DNA from: Acanthopleura granulata
Lineage: Eukaryota; Mollusca; Polyplacophora; Chitonida; Chitonidae
Direction of reading: 5' to 3'
Length of the DNA: 64,000 nt
Assembly (NCBI GenBank): GCA_016165875.1
Contig: JABBOT010000012.1
Span: forward strand, 9,820,136 to 9,884,135
A program made the position numbers and the translations under genes. Under the pieces are notes generated by a model, which searched no databases, was not told where the DNA came from, and worked only from the letters and a program-made list of their open reading frames with translations. The stretch's first letter is position 1, and each line of letters opens with the position of its first letter. Of the stretch, positions 39,179 to 51,100 are shown piece after piece.

Positions 39179-42100
39179 GATTTGTTTGACATGTTACAGT
39201 GGATTGTTGGGATGGTCCCAATGATGATCCAGTCATATATCATGGACATACGCTCACCTCCAAGATCAGCTTCAAGTCTGTCATTGAAGCCATAAACGAT
39301 AAAGCTTTTGAAACATCAGAGTAAGTATACTTGGGTACTGTAATAGGGGAATTTTGAGTTCGAACTCTTTTATCGCCAAAGGTAAGAAAGTCCTGCTATA
39401 ACTGAATAAAAATGTAAGGCAACTATTTGTGATTAGATTTACTATAACATGAGTGTCTTAAAAAAGTGAGACAAGAAGTTATTTAGACTTGAAACACTCC
39501 TATTGTAATGATGGATCCCATTACTAAGTGTTTTCTTGAAGAAAAAGAAGTGGAGTGTTAACTTGAACAGAATGATATTCATTTGTTTTTCTTTGTGATC
39601 ATCACTTTAAAGTATGACTTATATACAGTGTAAACGATTTCTTAAAGAAAATTCATTTCTTTGCCTTCAAAGAACCCAAGAACAGAGATGAAGTTCATTT
39701 TCTCCCATTTTTGTCGATAAAAATAACTTTAATGCTTTATGTGCATGTGTTAGCAGCTTGGAGAAGAAATGCGTGTACATATACCACTTCCTACTGTATG
39801 TGTGCTGAAAAAAACATTTCAACCTTGCGAATACAAATTGTGATAATACCATGTAGTCATGTACTTATCAACATCACTCATAAGTGTGATAATACCATGT
39901 AGTCATGTACTTATCAACATCACTCATAAGTGTGATAATACCATGTAGTCATGTACCTATCAACATGACTCATAAGTGTGATAATACCATGTAGTCATGT
40001 ACTCATCAACATCACTCACAAGTGTGATAATAAGATCATTATCATACACCAGTGTTGTATATAGATGTATCTTTACATGCCTTCTGAAGCACATGTACCT
40101 GTATGATAATACAGTCATCATCTTTATACACTAGTACTATATGTATAAGGATGTGTCTGTCATCAGGTAAAATGTGCATGCTTTTCAGAGTTACACAGTC
40201 TGCTGATAGCATTGATGTACAAACATCATACCTCATACAGGTATGTAAAAAAGATGAATCTTTGACCGAAGGGAACTTTACAGTTACAAAGCTATGGACA
40301 TTGGTCAGATGGGATTGGAACAAAGAGAATTGGTCTAATTCCTCTGGCAGCTAGGCTGTTTTTTCCCTGGTACTCAGATTGATGGCCAGACTTTACAGGC
40401 TTCACATGAGTGCTGTAATCTTAGAGACTGACGGTCCTAAGGTTTGATCAAAGACATATCCAACACAAATCTGCCTTAATTATAATCCTCTGGATTGTCT
40501 GCAATCTTGTCCCTGTAGGGGAACTACTCAGGGGCAAAGGAAAAGTGTCTCAATGAATAGCCTTATTTTTCTCTAAGCTTGTCTACAAACATCAGAGGCT
40601 TGAGTGCATCGTGTGTTTTTTTGTGATGTGATTTTTGCCTTTGATCCCAACCCCACTTATTTGGTGAGCAATGTCACATGAGGGTTTGTCCATTTTCAGT
40701 GGATTTTGCTCCTTTGTCTTGAAAGTACATACGTTTGAAGAGCTATTTTGCCAAGGAAAACATTAAAATTGGCCTCATTATTTGACAGTCTACAGCACCA
40801 TGTACTTCCAAGTGTTTAGCCAGGCTGTAATTGTCATTCCTTGACATTTGACCTAAGTTTCACCTTGACATATTGCCCTCTTGGCATTTTATCGAATGAA
40901 ATATCGCATTGGTTTAAATCTGCTTCATTTTTCAATGTTGGTGTTATGAAAGAGAGATTTTGTGATGTTGATCTGTAGTCCAAGTTAAGACTTACGGTAG
41001 ATCTCCTCGGAGTCTTGAACTCTGAGACTGACCGAATACATCATTAAAAACCAATACATCAATCTGTTCATTCCTGTACAGTTGTTGATTTGCCCTTCGA
41101 ACCAATCAGATGAGAAGAGCTCTTAGTCTGTGTATATCAGGTTCTGAATGGCTGTGTTGAGACATCTTTAGGACCACAGAAGTGAGAAATGGTTCAAAAC
41201 AGATAAATATAGTGAGTGAGAAGGAGAATTCAATGTAGCTTAGCCTCATTCATTGCCACAGCTGTGAGTAAATGACCTCTATGGCAAAGCCTTGTTTTTA
41301 CTGAACACAATTAATTACCTTGTTTTTGCCCCAGCAAAGACTGTCTGACGTAAATCTTTGCAATCCTTTTCCACAGAGACAATTTAATCTCGAGTTGTCT
41401 GAATAATCTATTTCCTCCTAATTGAGACAATTTAATCTCAATTAATCAGTGGAATTAGTCTGAAAAATCCCCAGCTTTATCGTTATGTTCTTGGTCAACC
41501 TTGAAAATGCTTAGGTGTTGTGTTTTGTAGCTCATGATTCTCTGTGGCAGTGAGAAAAGATTTAAATGTTGATATCATGTGTACTTTTATGAGAAATATA
41601 TTGAGCAGGCTGATGAATGAAACAGGAACAGTACCTTGGGTGGACATTCTATAGACTATCACAGATAGCTGCTCAGTTGATGATATTTTGATAATGATTG
41701 ATGGTAAGAGTGTGTTATGTTTACGTGTTTTAGAATCCCGCATTTGCTATGCAAGTGTAAAGGGGCTACAATTGTTTTTCCTCACCAAAAGTCTTGATTA
41801 TTCGTAATTTTCCTGTTATCCCAGTTTGCAAGAGGTGGAATTACCATTACAACACACAATGGTATGAATTGTATGGTTTGAAATGTCTTATTGAAGATTC
41901 AAGATTCAGTCATCTTGAAATGTTGATGAAAAATGGACTGCTACCACAAGAATTGAGTTACCGATGTCACAGTGTGTTGTGATATAAACTGCAACATCAG
42001 TAGAACTGGAAGACATGTAAAGAGAGATGTAAAGATTGATGGGTAACTTCCGATACTTTAGCTCCATTGAAAAGAATAACAGCTCTTAGAAAATGTGTGC

Positions 42101-45100
42101 AGTAAAGACATGTGCAGTGGGATGAGATGTTTATTACTGAGCGGTGTGATTGTCTGAATACCAGACACACATGCCATTAGATGAGTAGGTCTAAAATACA
42201 CTACCAGTAATGTTGACCCCTTTTTTTTGACCCTCTGATGAGGAAAAGGTTATTAAAAGCAATTTCAGTATAGTGATCTCAGCTCTTATTGCTCATAATA
42301 TGTGTACTGTGCTAATCTATGGATGGAACCAATGTGATAACCTGTAGCATCTACATCACATATAAACAAAATTGGGTAAGACTCTTTTTCTCTGGTCAAT
42401 TTTCATGATTCTTTGTGAAATGTATGTCTAGACTGTGTTTTGGTAACGAGTTAACTCCTGATTCACCTGTTTACGAATAAAGCATAAACATATTGGCTAT
42501 GAATGTCGTGATTTTGACACATGTTGCTTATCTAGTACATACAGTCACAGCGTGATGTGTACACTAAAGGGTGACCTGCACCTCTTAGCGCAGTCAGGTT
42601 CTGCACTTAATGTATTACATGAACATCTGTCTGCGATGACTTATCCTTTGAAGTCTGGTGAGAAGACATAATCCACACGTACATTCACCAATCTCACATT
42701 CTAATATTATTGCTCGCAGAACCTTCTGTTAGCTTTTTTGGAAACAGTGTAATTTTGATAGTGTAACTACAAGTGGCTGTGAAATAATGAGTTCATTTTG
42801 AATGACCCGGGTTAAATAGTGTCTTGTCCTGTTTCTAAGGTGTTATAATTTTTTAAATGTCGCTGCTGTTCTCGATGGAACTGTGTTTAATGCACACTCC
42901 CTAAAGAAGTAGAGAAAAATTCAACACTTGAAAACCAAGGCTTTTCAAAGTAATGCTGGAGAATGGGTTAGATTACTTTAGCTGTGACAAGCAGGAGGAT
43001 CTCTCATGGCAAGCCTGATCCAGTGTATCAGGCTTTGCCTTCGTAGCTAATAGGTTAAAAGCTAACCAAGGTGGAATTGTTGGTCAACAGGAAACTCCGT
43101 TTAAAGGCTGTGAAGTCACCAGAACACTTCATTTATCAGAATTTTACCTGTGGCCCGCTGATCCATTTAGCTATGACTCCAAATGGGGAAATCTGAGCCA
43201 GATCTTTTGATAACTGCATGAATTCAACCAGAACGTTAAAAAGAGCATTCTGAAGATAAACTCACTTCAAACACATTATTTTGTGTGCCTATGTATTACA
43301 GGGACAGGTAACATGTGCTAGTAAACCAGGTAAGGGCAGTATATGTGGTTTCCTCAGTCAGTGATCATTATATGGCTTCAAACTTGAAAACATTAAATTT
43401 GGAAAGGACTAGAAAGCAGATTGTTGATGTGATGTTTTTTTGATTAGCTGAAGGCAAACTCACTTTAAACAGATTTATTTCATGCAAATATAGGTGCATG
43501 TACATATTACACGGACAGGTAACATCTGCTGGTCAACTAGAAAGTGGCAGCTTTTTTCTGGATCAATGATCATGATATGACTTCAAAAACTGGCAGACAT
43601 TAAATTCTAAATAGAACACTTTTAAGATAAACTGAATTTAAGGACATTATTAGTACTAATGCTTCCTAGATAGGTAACATGTGTTGGTCAGTCAGGCAGT
43701 TTTTTCTCCTGATATGGCTTCAAACTGGATGACATTAAGTTTTCAAAGATCTAGAAAGCAGATTGTTGACATATGGTGGTCATTTGGTTTGGTGCAGATC
43801 AGCTCACAGATTAACATGTATGTAGAGAAATTACATGGACAGGAAACAGGTTTAGGTCAAGTGGGAAAGGGCAGATTTTATTCACTCAGTGATCGTGATG
43901 TGGCTTGAAGCTCCATATATCTAGAAAAGCCCCCTATAGATAGAGTCACTTTAATCAGATCATTGCATGTACATACATATAGCATTTTCTCAGTCTTCAC
44001 CATGACATAGCTGAGAGATTACCGATATGGCATTAAGCCATAATCGTTCATTAATTTTGTTCTCAGTTAGTGATAATATGTGGTTTTTAACTGGGAGACA
44101 TAAAGTTCCAAAAATGTGGAAAGTGCACTCTGAAGATAAAGTCACTTTAAACTGACTATTGCTTGTACATACATGGTCAGGTAGCAAGTGAAAGAGAAAG
44201 ACAGTATTTCCTCAATCAATACTCAGGATGTATGGCGCAGACTGGAAGACATTAAGTTTCCAAAGATCTTGTAGAAAGCAGATTGTTGATATGTTGTTGA
44301 TTTGATTTGTTGACAGATACCCTGTGATACTGTCTCTGGAAAACCATTGTAGTGGGAAGCAACAGAAGGCCATGGCACATTACATGACCTCCATCTTTGG
44401 TGAGAAACTGTACAGAGAGAAGGTCGATGAAAACGCACAAATGATGCCCTCACCCGAACAGCTCAGAGGCAAACTTTTAGTTAAGGTAAAGAAGCATGAT
44501 GATGAGGCCAGAATTCAACCAGGTTGGTTGAATCCAAGCCTCAGGCAAGGAATGTTCCCTCCATTGTTCTTGGAACTCTGGTATTAATGCACTGTCCACT
44601 GCAGAAGAAAGTCTTTTGAATCGATCTTACATGAAGTTTGGCTTGTTGTCAACCAGTATGTCATACCCATTTTAAAGCTCATTTTGTGGATGAAAACCAT
44701 GTGCCGGATATGCTCGTCCTTTACATGCCAACGGTAGATGGTTTACTCCTGGCATAAAAGATTCCTGTGCCCTTGAAAATAACTGCTTCTCATGTAAGTG
44801 GGAAACTATGCCACTGCACTATATAGTTACTATTAGTAATCAATCATTTAATCTTAGAAGTGGAAAATATGGTGGTAAACATAGTCAAACTGTGTAGTTT
44901 GGTGAGAAATTAAGTTTGCTAAAATATTGGTATTGGGTTTATGAATACAGATTGTTTTTGTGTAGTGGTGTTTTTTTTTTGTTTTTTTTTGCACTCTGCC
45001 TGAGAGACTGACAATGATGGGTGTTGCCATTGTCATGTACGTGTAAATATATGTCCATGTACTGATTACTGACATAGTTTAGACTGAAATCAGGTGTCAT

Positions 45101-48100
45101 TGACTCAAGGTCACGTATGATGTTTCTACCTGTGCGAAATCTTAAAAAAACAACAACACTGTTTTAGGCTTTGGAGAAAATTTTCAATTGTTAATGTTTT
45201 TTTTTTTTCCATTTTACATCACTGAACCAGAAATAGTTTGCATTCATGTAGCAACTGAGGGTACCTGGGTAAATGTGCCAAATGTATAAAAAGGCTGTTG
45301 CTCTCAAATTATATCGAGTAATGGTATCATCACATCAGATCAAATTGATACATTTGTGGGGGTTCGGTGGGGAGGGCACACATTAACCATGAGCTGTTTT
45401 GTCATTATCTTGTGATAACAGTAGGATACTTGATGATGTGTAAATTGAGATGTGATAAGTTAATACATGTAGGTGTGAAATATATTGCACTTTTGAAGAA
45501 ATAACTAAAATGTTACCTATTGATGGCAAGAATTTAACCCTTGGAACTGATTTTCAGAGGTATTGTGTTGAAGGCAGAAGGCCATCATCGGAAAATGATC
45601 ATGGATGCCACAGTGGGATTGCTGTGACAGACTAGTCTGGATTTTGAGATTAGAATGGTTTCTAGGGATCTGCTTGGCGCCATTAGCATCTACCCAATAA
45701 CGTTTGTCCACCAAGGCCTATATATATGTATGTATGTATGAACTCCAAACTGGTAGCTTTGCCAAAGGGTGTTGAAGTGGCTATAATACTTTACTGCAGT
45801 GAGTTAATGGTTATTGTGAGTATTTGAGGCAGTGTATCCTTTTGTGTGGGATGTGAAAACTAGAGTGTGTTGAGGAAGTAGACTGGGAATGTGATAGGCG
45901 GACAGCGTACTGATCAATGTGCAGGTCAGTGGATCTAGTTTATCTATCACCAGCTGGGGATGACAGAGACCTAGTGGTTTGCCTGCTAGGGTCACTGTGT
46001 TTCCTCTCTCAAAACACTGTCATTGATTGACATTTTACCCTTAGGGACACTAGAAAAACAGAAGCCAAGTCTGTTCAACTCTGAGAATAAATCTGCCAGC
46101 GAACACCTTAAGCTGGAAGAAGATTTACTGTTAATGGACTAACATGGTTTGAGTGGAGAGGTGGGTAATATTTTCCCAGCTTTCACTGATGTTTGCTGAG
46201 GAATTGCACAAGATCAATTTCCATTACTGGCTGATAGTCTGGCTGGGTTTCTTTATACTCATCTTGGCACTTTTACTAGTAAGTGTCCAATAAAGAGAAC
46301 AAGTTAACAGAACAGTTTCCCTGGATATATATTACTGTAATGGTGGTCTTTGGTGTATCTGAACTTGAGCCTTAGACACCAGTGTGTCCCTGCATAATTT
46401 GTAACAAGGCCAAAGTACTGTCGACTAAAACCTATGTCCATTGCCAGCAGATGTAAATGGCATTCAGTTTGTTTGATGAGCATGTCCACTGGCAGCAGTA
46501 GATAGTGAGGGAATCTCTGTTTTAGAGTCATTTAATGGAAATATGCCCACAAATCTGGGTATGCCATGTTGAGGGTCCCTGTTGGCCAAGTGGTTAAATG
46601 GCTTCTGTGGATGTCCACTGTCCTTTGACCACTTAGGTTTCTGATTCAGATTTGTGTCAGGCCAGTCCGGTTTTGACATTTTCCTAGCGGGGTTTATCGG
46701 ATACCTTTCACAGTCTTCAGGTTTCCCTGTTTTGATGGCCTACACTGTGTGATATATGGCAGGAATTGACATGATCACCAGACAAACTTATTTATGGAGA
46801 CAGTGCATGGTTTGGTCTGTCAGTTTTAAAAGCATGATGCTGACAGTCGGTTATCTGGGAAAAAGTCCCTTGTGAGTGTGCTGGTGTTAGAGGATATCTG
46901 ATCACTGATAGTAGTAAAATCAATACTATTGTCCTCCAGTGTGCTATCGGAGGTGGACTGTGCTGTGCTTATTCATACCACAGAAGGTGACAGCAAGGCT
47001 TGGACTGAGGGTCTTGTCACATTCATCCAGGTAGCTCAGCCTCTAGGGATTGTGGTTTATTGTCTTTGTCCAAATATCCCCTGGAGCAGTACACATGTAG
47101 GGCATTTAAGGAATATCTTTTTCAAGAATTCATGGATATACATGGGAAAACACAGAGGGTATAAAGCATGTAATTTCTTGTCTTAGTCACTGGTTCACTG
47201 GACAAGAGGCTATAAGCTTACCTCTATATGACAAACGTGACATTTATAGCAGATATAAACTTATTCAACTGATAATTGCAACTATAAATGTCAGTGTCAG
47301 TTGTTAGCATATTTCCTCTTCTCCAGTAAACTAGTGGGCTGGAGAAGAAATAAGAGAGTACAAGTACACTCAATGTTTTCTTGTGCGAAAACAATAATCC
47401 CTTTCCTAGGCATGAAATTCTTGTAAGAAGAAATCGCGCATTGAAACAAGATTTACTGGTTATCAGATAGACTCGTGTTCACATGTTAGTCCTATCATTT
47501 TGAAGTAAATTCTCGTTGAAAAGGGGGATTTCACATTACATGAACTATATCCCCTTTTTTTACCAGTTGCAGTCATTAGAGGCCTTTCCGTAACAGTTGC
47601 CAAAAATTTATTACTATTACTGTATCATGCTGACATGTTTTTTACATATAAATTGTTTCCCTTTCTTCATATTTATTTTCTGAATTTGTGGGAAGAATTT
47701 GAATCAAAGACAGTTATTTTCTTCATTTGTTCAATGTTCATATTCATTCTGATAGGCTAAAGCTTGATTATTATAAATGTGAAAAATACGTTACTGTATG
47801 ATCTGCGGTGTCAAGATCAACATTGCTACTGATATCAGAGAACTGGTTGATCTGGGGTGTCAAGATCAACATTGCTACTGATATCAGAGAACTGGTTGAT
47901 CTGCGGTGTCAAGGTCAACATTGCTGCTGATGTCAGAGAACTGTATGATCTGCGGTGTCAAGATCAACATAGCTGCTGATATCAGAGAACTGTATGATCT
48001 GCGGTGTCAAGATCAACATTGCTGCTGATATCAGAGAACTATATGATCTGCGGTGTCAAGATAACATTGCTGCTGATATCAGAGCACTGTATGGCTGCAC

Positions 48101-51100
48101 GTTAAGAGTTGAATGGCACCAACTTATTGTGGTACATACGTGTAACAGCTGGTTGATAATTACAGAAACATTACAACATGCTTTATTTTCTATTAGTAAA
48201 CCTAAATAAAGTAGAATGGGTGACAATTAAGTGTGACAATCGCATAGGGTTTCCATTACTTGAGATTCAGCAAGGCCTATAAGAGGGCTGGCTGTGGAAT
48301 GAAACCATTTAAATAACCTGACAGCTCCCTCACACCTCCGCAGAAGTTTTCAGGTTTCCACCAAATTGTGAAAGGATGATGTTGTTTTTTTTTTTGTGAC
48401 AAAATCCCAACGTTATCAAATATGTTGAAGTCAAAGGAAGATGTATAGTAGAACTGCCAAATGTGAAGCTGGAATGCAAATGGCATTTTGACTGTCTGGG
48501 GAGTGGACTTTCATTGTAACAAACATCTCTTTTCATCAAGTAATGGCTCAATAGGAAAAAAACTCACCGTGCAGGTATGCTGTCTGAAGTTATGAAGACA
48601 AGATCAGAAACAGTCTGGGAGTGTGAAAAAAAAATTTAATATCTATTTTATGAGCTATGGAGATATATTCAAAACATTTTTATAAATAGGACAAAATTGC
48701 CCTCTGGAATCATTTGGGAACAGCAATCTTCCCTTTCATAATTTTATTATAAATATTACTACATGTTGTTTTATGCTGTGAGCCCTGTTTTATGTCACAA
48801 GGTGAACTGAAATCACGGATATGATTGAGAATAGGGTCAAGCATACTGGAATCTTAATATTTAGAAAATAATTGTTTTGAACTCTTGAACGACATGTGCA
48901 CTTTGAACCATGGATTATTAGGTTACAGTTTTACGTAGGTTATATTTTGATGTATGCATGTACTGCTAAATCAGTGGGCTGATTCTCATGAGAGATGTTT
49001 GTGTAGTCTGGATAATGATGGAGTGAGGATGTGATAATTGGGGTGAGTGTCTTGTTCTGCCCACAGGGTAAGAAACTGCCCTTAGACAGCAATCTGGAAG
49101 AAGGATATGTGACTGAAGAGGATGAGGGGGCTGAGACAGAGAGGAAGAAAAATAACAAACGGGTGGGTAGCAATATTGACGTGATGACTTGTTTCCTTAC
49201 CCGCATAGCTGCAGGCTCATGTTAGCCCAGGGGTTTTCCTTTCACAGCTGAACTGTTCCTAACCAGTTATTCCGCAGTTGTAGTCTGTCATTAATCCAAG
49301 TTTAACTGGTGCATTCTACTCATGACATCTTCCACACATATGCTGTACCATTATGTAATAAAGGAAATGTTTTCGAATTCATCATTATACCCAATGAAAT
49401 AAATAAATAATACAATACTATTTTGAAGCGATTCAGTTACAGTTTCTTGGCTTCATCAGATCGAATCTTAATAAATATAACAGGAAGTACTGCTATACTG
49501 TTGTGTGTGTGTGTAATGATTTTGTATGTTGTGTCCATTTGCTTAATCCTGTTTGTAACATATTGCTTGAGTCATTAGGCGTTATTTTAGGCTCTGTATA
49601 TTTATGATCTTTATCTTGATCAAAAATATTTGTCATTCATTGTAGGATGCTTCTGGTCGCAAAATCAAACTAGTCAAAGAGTTGTCCGATGTGGTGAATT
49701 TTTTTGTCTCAAAGCGGTTTGAAGATTTCCAAATTTCCCAGCATCAACGTAAGTACACAGTCATTGTACTGCCATATGTGCAATACTTTCCTTAAACAAT
49801 CATTTCATCCTTAAACTAATAAATCAGTTTTGTCCACCCTTTAAAAGCCAGTAACAGTAATAATATGATTTTTGCATGTTTAGCAGTGTTTAGTTTCATT
49901 ATAAGCCCACTGGTCTTTCAAGGTATTCAGTTACCTTTTGTGAGCTTCAATCATATGGTGAATAAATTAATAAGAAAAGGAAAGGGAATTAAATTCTCCA
50001 CCTATAGCTGGGCTTCTTGGCCCTCCACTGCATGATTCAAAGTTTCTGTAAAGAAATTCACCATGATACGGCTGAGATATTGCCGATGTGGTGTTATGTC
50101 ATAATCATTCCTTCCTTCTTTCCAGAAATCACAGCAAGATAAGTATTCTTTAATGTCAGTTTCATTTTGATCGTATGTTATCTGTCTCTTTGAGGTTATT
50201 AAGTGTTATTTATAAGCAGAGAAGGCAGGCCTGAGAGCCAAGAAGAACTTTTGTCTGATGGTAACATGAGATTTTTATTTCACATTTCATAGATGTTTAA
50301 TTGCATTTCTTGGACTTTAGTCAGACATACGTCAAGATGCATAAGGATATAGAGTATTTTATGTATTATGATATTTTATGATCTCAGTGTATCTAGATAT
50401 TGAAATTCACTTTATCACTTTTAATGCATTCCTTGTTTGCATATGTAGTGATCTTAACTTCCTGATCTTAACTGAGCCAGTGTTTAGCTTTTCTCCTGGT
50501 ACCTATGTTTTGTGTGATTTGATCATTTTCTGGGTTTGGTGGGGAGATAAGTAATATCCTTGTCTAAATTGTAGGGAATACGTAATACGGCTTCTCATGA
50601 TGCTTGTGAATTCTAAAGCTCAATTTCTGATAACTTAGTTTATAGATGGTGGGCTTATCATCTAAAGCCTCAAAATGGAGGATGATTCAGACGGAGTGGG
50701 ATGATAACCCAGACAGAAACGACTCAATTATTTAAATTTCATAAATGCCAACTTTGTCTGAGTAAGAAACATTATTTTGAAGTCTATTCATCTGCCCTGT
50801 CTGTTTTGATGTGAAGAGTGATCTGATTCCTGGCATTTTTAGTTCAGACTGGAGTAGCCTCTCATCAGATACCTGCCATCTGTATAGCAGTCTTCACCGC
50901 TCCAATTTCCTTCAGGCACTGGCACGTCTTACTGATAAGTCCTTTCCGATTATCATCCATACTCCAAGTGCCGTCCCAATGGCAGAACCACTTACTGGAG
51001 CTTGCACGAGATGAACCAAGTGTCATGTCTACATCCCGTTTATAGATAAAAGCAATATTGTTACAAATATTCATAGAATTTTACAGCGCTCTGTCGATAG

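Larger units (their letters stand above)
39321..44316 (+). other. Intron 10 (5.0 kb)
   Basis: Contains the 46-bp tandem repeat at 39837-40033, a repeat-poor TAAT-rich block at 41280-41480, and the degenerate array at 43228-44316 that runs up to the exon 11 acceptor. No exon is recognised. Confidence 0.88.
44486..49066 (+). other. Intron 11 (4.6 kb)
   Basis: Contains a possible tRNA-derived SINE at 46575-46760, the 49-bp tandem array at 47794-48092, T-rich runs (44968-44990 and 45198-45210) and a short TATG run near 45720-45740. No exon is recognised. Confidence 0.88.

Noticed and set aside
46575..46760. Functional tRNA gene
   Set aside because: A-box-like and B-box-like words are present, but no cloverleaf can be drawn; a SINE is more likely.
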